A stretch of DNA of 34,731 nt, from the NCBI RefSeq assembly GCF_014648555.1, contig NZ_BMRI01000014.1:121620-156350 (forward strand). Reading direction: 5' to 3'. Positions 32,891 through 34,731 of the stretch are shown one piece after another. Origin of the DNA: Kitasatospora griseola (lineage in GTDB: Bacteria; Actinomycetota; Actinomycetes; Streptomycetales; Streptomycetaceae). Made by a program: the position numbers and the translations under genes. The notes beneath the pieces are model-generated. The model did no database searches. It was not told where the DNA came from and saw only the letters and a list, made by a program, of their open reading frames with translations. Each line of letters opens with the position of its first letter. Within the stretch, counting starts at the first letter, position 1.

Positions 32891-32914
32891 GGCAACGGTG
32901 AATATGCCGTTGCC
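32891..32914. promoter_or_regulatory. Inverted repeat in the wblA leader
   Basis: GGCAACGG and CCGTTGCC around 8 bases, 40 bp before the preferred wblA start. It could be an operator or an RNA hairpin in the 5' leader. Confidence 0.5.
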
Positions 32915-32954
32915 GCCGTGGGGGAGCCCCGAATCGGGAGAGGACGGCGCCGGG

Positions 32955-33278
32955 ATGGGCTGGGTGGACGACTGGAGCGCGCAGGCCGCGTGCCGCACGA
33001 GCGATCCGGATGAACTGTTCGTGCAGGGGGCGGCGCAGAACCGCGCCAAGGCGGTGTGCAGCGGGTGTCCGGTGCGCACCGAGTGCCTCGCGGACGCACT
33101 CGACAACCGCGTCGAGTTCGGCGTGTGGGGCGGAATGACGGAGCGCGAGCGTCGGGCGCTGCTGCGGCGGCGTCCGACCGTGGGGTCCTGGCGCAGGCTG
33201 CTGGAGACCGCGCGCACCGAGTACGAGGAGTCGCTGGCCACCGGGGTGGTCCTGCGGGACTACGCCCAGGCGGGCTGA
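32955..33278 (+). CDS. wblA: WhiB-like regulator WblA
   Basis: A 107-residue iron-sulfur regulator. The four cluster ligands are Cys13, Cys35, Cys38 and Cys44 (CSGCPVRTEC), followed by the GVWGGMTERERRALLRRRP turn and basic region. The sequence (DWSAQAACRTSDPDELFVQGAAQNR, residues 6-30) is that of WblA, which in S. coelicolor represses antibiotic production and is needed for aerial hyphae to sporulate. The ATG 32955 (MGWVDDWSAQ) matches known WblA; GTG 32898 would add 19 residues. Flanking PBP and ArsA-like genes match the S. coelicolor locus. Confidence 0.93.
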   Translation: MGWVDDWSAQAACRTSDPDELFVQGAAQNRAKAVCSGCPVRTECLADALDNRVEFGVWGGMTERERRALLRRRPTVGSWRRLLETARTEYEESLATGVVLRDYAQAG

Positions 33279-33315
33279 CGGTTCGTCACGAAGGGCGGTG
33301 CGGCGGGCCTTCGGC

Positions 33316-34461
33316 TCACTCGGCGGGGGAGCCGAGGCGGTGGCCGATGGCCCGCAGTCCGTCCAGGTCGTGGACGTCGCCGGGCAGTGCGGGCACCTCG
33401 ACGATCGGCACATCCGGGTAGACCGACGCGAAGCGGTCGCGGGTGCGCCGTTCCCGAGCCATGACCTGCATCCGTTCGGCGTGCAGGCGCAGCAGTCCGG
33501 CGGCCAGGGTCTCGGCCTCGACGGTCGAGGTGGCGGTGCCGTTCTCCTCCAGGGCCTCGGCGGCGGCCAGTGCGCGCTCGGAGGTGAGCTGCGGGGCGCC
33601 GGTGGTGTGCACCCGGTTGAGCACCAGGCCGGCCAGCGGCATGGCGTCGGCGGCGAGCCGGTCGACGAAGTACGCGGCCTCGCGCAGCGCGTCCCGCTCG
33701 GGCGCGGCGACCACCAGGAACGCGGTGCCGTCGTCCTTCAGTAGCTGGTAGGTGCGGTCGGCGCGTTCCCGGAAGCCGCCGAACATCGAGTCCGTCGCGG
33801 CGACGAACGTCTGGATGTCGGTGAGCAGTTGGGCCCCGAAGATCTTGCCGAGGGTGCCGGTGATCAGCCCCATGCCGACGTTCAGGAACTTCATCGCGGA
33901 GCGGCCGCCGACCTTGGCGGGGGCGGTGAGCAGCCGGATCACCTTGCCGTCCAGGAACGACCCGAGGCGGCTGGGGGCGTCCAGGAAGTCCAGCGCGGAG
34001 CGGGACGGCGGGGTGTCGACGACGATCAGGTCCCAGCGGTCCTCGGCGCGGAGCTGGCCGAGCTTCTCCATCGCCATGTACTCCTGGGTGCCCGCGAAAC
34101 CGGCCGACAGCGACTGGTAGAACGGGTTCTCCAGGATGGCCCGGGCGCGGTCGGGTTCGGCGTGGGCGAGCACGACCTCGTCGAAGGTCCGCTTCATGTC
34201 CAGCATCATCGCCTGGAGCTCGCCGTCCCCCCGGGTGCCCTTGACGACCCGCGGGGTGTTGTCGAGCTCGGTCAGGCCCATCGACTGGGCGAGCCGGCGG
34301 GCCGGGTCGATGGTCAGCACCACGACGCGGCGGCCGCGTTCGGCGGCGCGCAGGCCGATCGCCGCGGCGGTGGTGGTCTTGCCGACGCCGCCGGAGCCGC
34401 AGCAGACCACGATCCGGGTCGCCGGGTCGTCGATCAGGGTGTCGATGTCCAGCCCGGTCAT
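33316..34461 (-). CDS. ArsA/GET3-family ion-transporting-like ATPase
   Basis: A 381-residue cytoplasmic P-loop ATPase with the deviant Walker A GSGGVGKTT, switch motif IDPARRLAQ and VDTPPSRSALDFLD. The family name refers to arsenite pumps and tail-anchored protein targeting, but actinobacterial pairs near wblA have no proven role. It overlaps the following partner gene by 4 bases (ATGA), and both likely form a heteromer. Confidence 0.88.
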   Translation of the reverse strand: MTGLDIDTLIDDPATRIVVCCGSGGVGKTTTAAAIGLRAAERGRRVVVLTIDPARRLAQSMGLTELDNTPRVVKGTRGDGELQAMMLDMKRTFDEVVLAHAEPDRARAILENPFYQSLSAGFAGTQEYMAMEKLGQLRAEDRWDLIVVDTPPSRSALDFLDAPSRLGSFLDGKVIRLLTAPAKVGGRSAMKFLNVGMGLITGTLGKIFGAQLLTDIQTFVAATDSMFGGFRERADRTYQLLKDDGTAFLVVAAPERDALREAAYFVDRLAADAMPLAGLVLNRVHTTGAPQLTSERALAAAEALEENGTATSTVEAETLAAGLLRLHAERMQVMARERRTRDRFASVYPDVPIVEVPALPGDVHDLDGLRAIGHRLGSPAE

Positions 34462-34731
34462 GCCGCTCCCTGCCGCTTCAGTTCGCCCGCCAGCCGGTAC
34501 AGGCCGCCCAGGTCCACGCCCTCGCCGAGCAGGGGCAACTCGTAACTGGGGAGCCGTAGTTGTTGCAGGTCGATGCGCTGGGTGCGTTCCAGCTCGACCC
34601 GTTCGGCGTGCTCCCGGGCCTGCTCCAGCAGCGGGTCGAGCAGCGGCTCCACGGCGGCCCGCACCGTCTCCGGCTTGCGCGAGCGCCCGCCGAGGCCGGC
34701 CTCGCCGAGGGCCAGCGCGACCTCCTCGCGG
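34458..34731 (-). CDS. Second ArsA-like ATPase, C-terminal part
   Basis: The frame is open to the window edge and ends with ELKRQGAA. About 90 residues are visible (REEVALALGEAGLGG, ERVELERTQRIDLQQL, LPSYELPLLGEGVDLGGLYRLAGE as separate blocks), matching the C-terminal segment of the partner ATPase encoded before the 33316-34461 gene in streptomycetes. It is the upstream gene of the pair, translationally coupled. The P-loop lies outside the window. Confidence 0.85.
   Translation of the reverse strand, partial: REEVALALGEAGLGGRSRKPETVRAAVEPLLDPLLEQAREHAERVELERTQRIDLQQLRLPSYELPLLGEGVDLGGLYRLAGELKRQGAA

Larger units (their letters stand above)
32555..32954. promoter_or_regulatory. 400-bp divergent regulatory region of PBP gene and wblA
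   Basis: No gene is supported here. It holds four inverted repeats: two TCACTC-N4-GAGTGA copies, ATCGGAC-N7-GTCCGAT (32803-32823) and GGCAACGG-N8-CCGTTGCC (32891-32914). The last is in the probable wblA leader. The density of palindromes fits a heavily regulated developmental promoter. Confidence 0.6.

Overview
The window is very GC-rich actinobacterial chromosome with the codon bias and gene order of Streptomycetaceae (Streptomyces or Kitasatospora). Three things point there: the run dnaX(end)-ybaB-recR-DUF5063-ask, the wblA / class A PBP / paired ArsA-like ATPase block (in S. coelicolor, from memory, around SCO3577-SCO3580), and an integrated pSAM2-like element with a TraB/FtsK transfer protein.

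Left chromosomal arm (1-17262). DNA-replication and repair genes (dnaX 3' end, ybaB, recR) are followed by a DUF5063 gene and aspartokinase, which has an internal in-frame start for a beta subunit. Next come an ECF-type sigma factor with a coupled membrane-anchored partner, an SDR divergent from an XRE/MmyB-type regulator, a DUF6197 gene, an S9 prolyl oligopeptidase-like gene, a lipoprotein, a SURF1 protein, a GNAT protein, an NTF2/SnoaL-like protein divergent from a LysR regulator, and an M20-M24 peptidase pair. A perfect hairpin at 17221-17254 closes the arm and was probably the original terminator of the tRNA-Pro gene.

Integrated element (17263-28506). A perfect 50-bp direct repeat (17263-17312 and 28457-28506), the right copy being the 3' part of an intact tRNA-Pro(CGG), bounds an actinobacterial integrative and conjugative element (AICE). 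From right to left it carries int, xis and a RepSA-type rolling-circle initiator in overlapping frames, a CxxC zinc protein, a GGDEF protein, a DUF6197 protein, small spread/transfer proteins, TraB/FtsK, a KorSA-like GntR regulator and a Pif-like Nudix protein. Three copies of a 16-bp palindrome around the GntR gene look like its operators. A lower-GC cargo zone near attL (17.6-19.2 kb) holds a small membrane protein and a coupled pair of unrecognised genes, the first with a TTA codon.

Right chromosomal arm (28507-34731). After the tRNA come a metallophosphoesterase, a GatB/YqeY protein, a long hairpin terminator, a class A penicillin-binding protein divergent from wblA, and two ArsA-family ATPase genes, the second cut by the window edge. 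The PBP/wblA intergenic region holds two perfect TCACTC-N4-GAGTGA palindromes.

The least explained items are the cargo pair at 18359-19212, the covarying stem-loop repeats on both sides of the GGDEF gene, the second DUF6197 gene outside the element, and the paired palindromes upstream of wblA.
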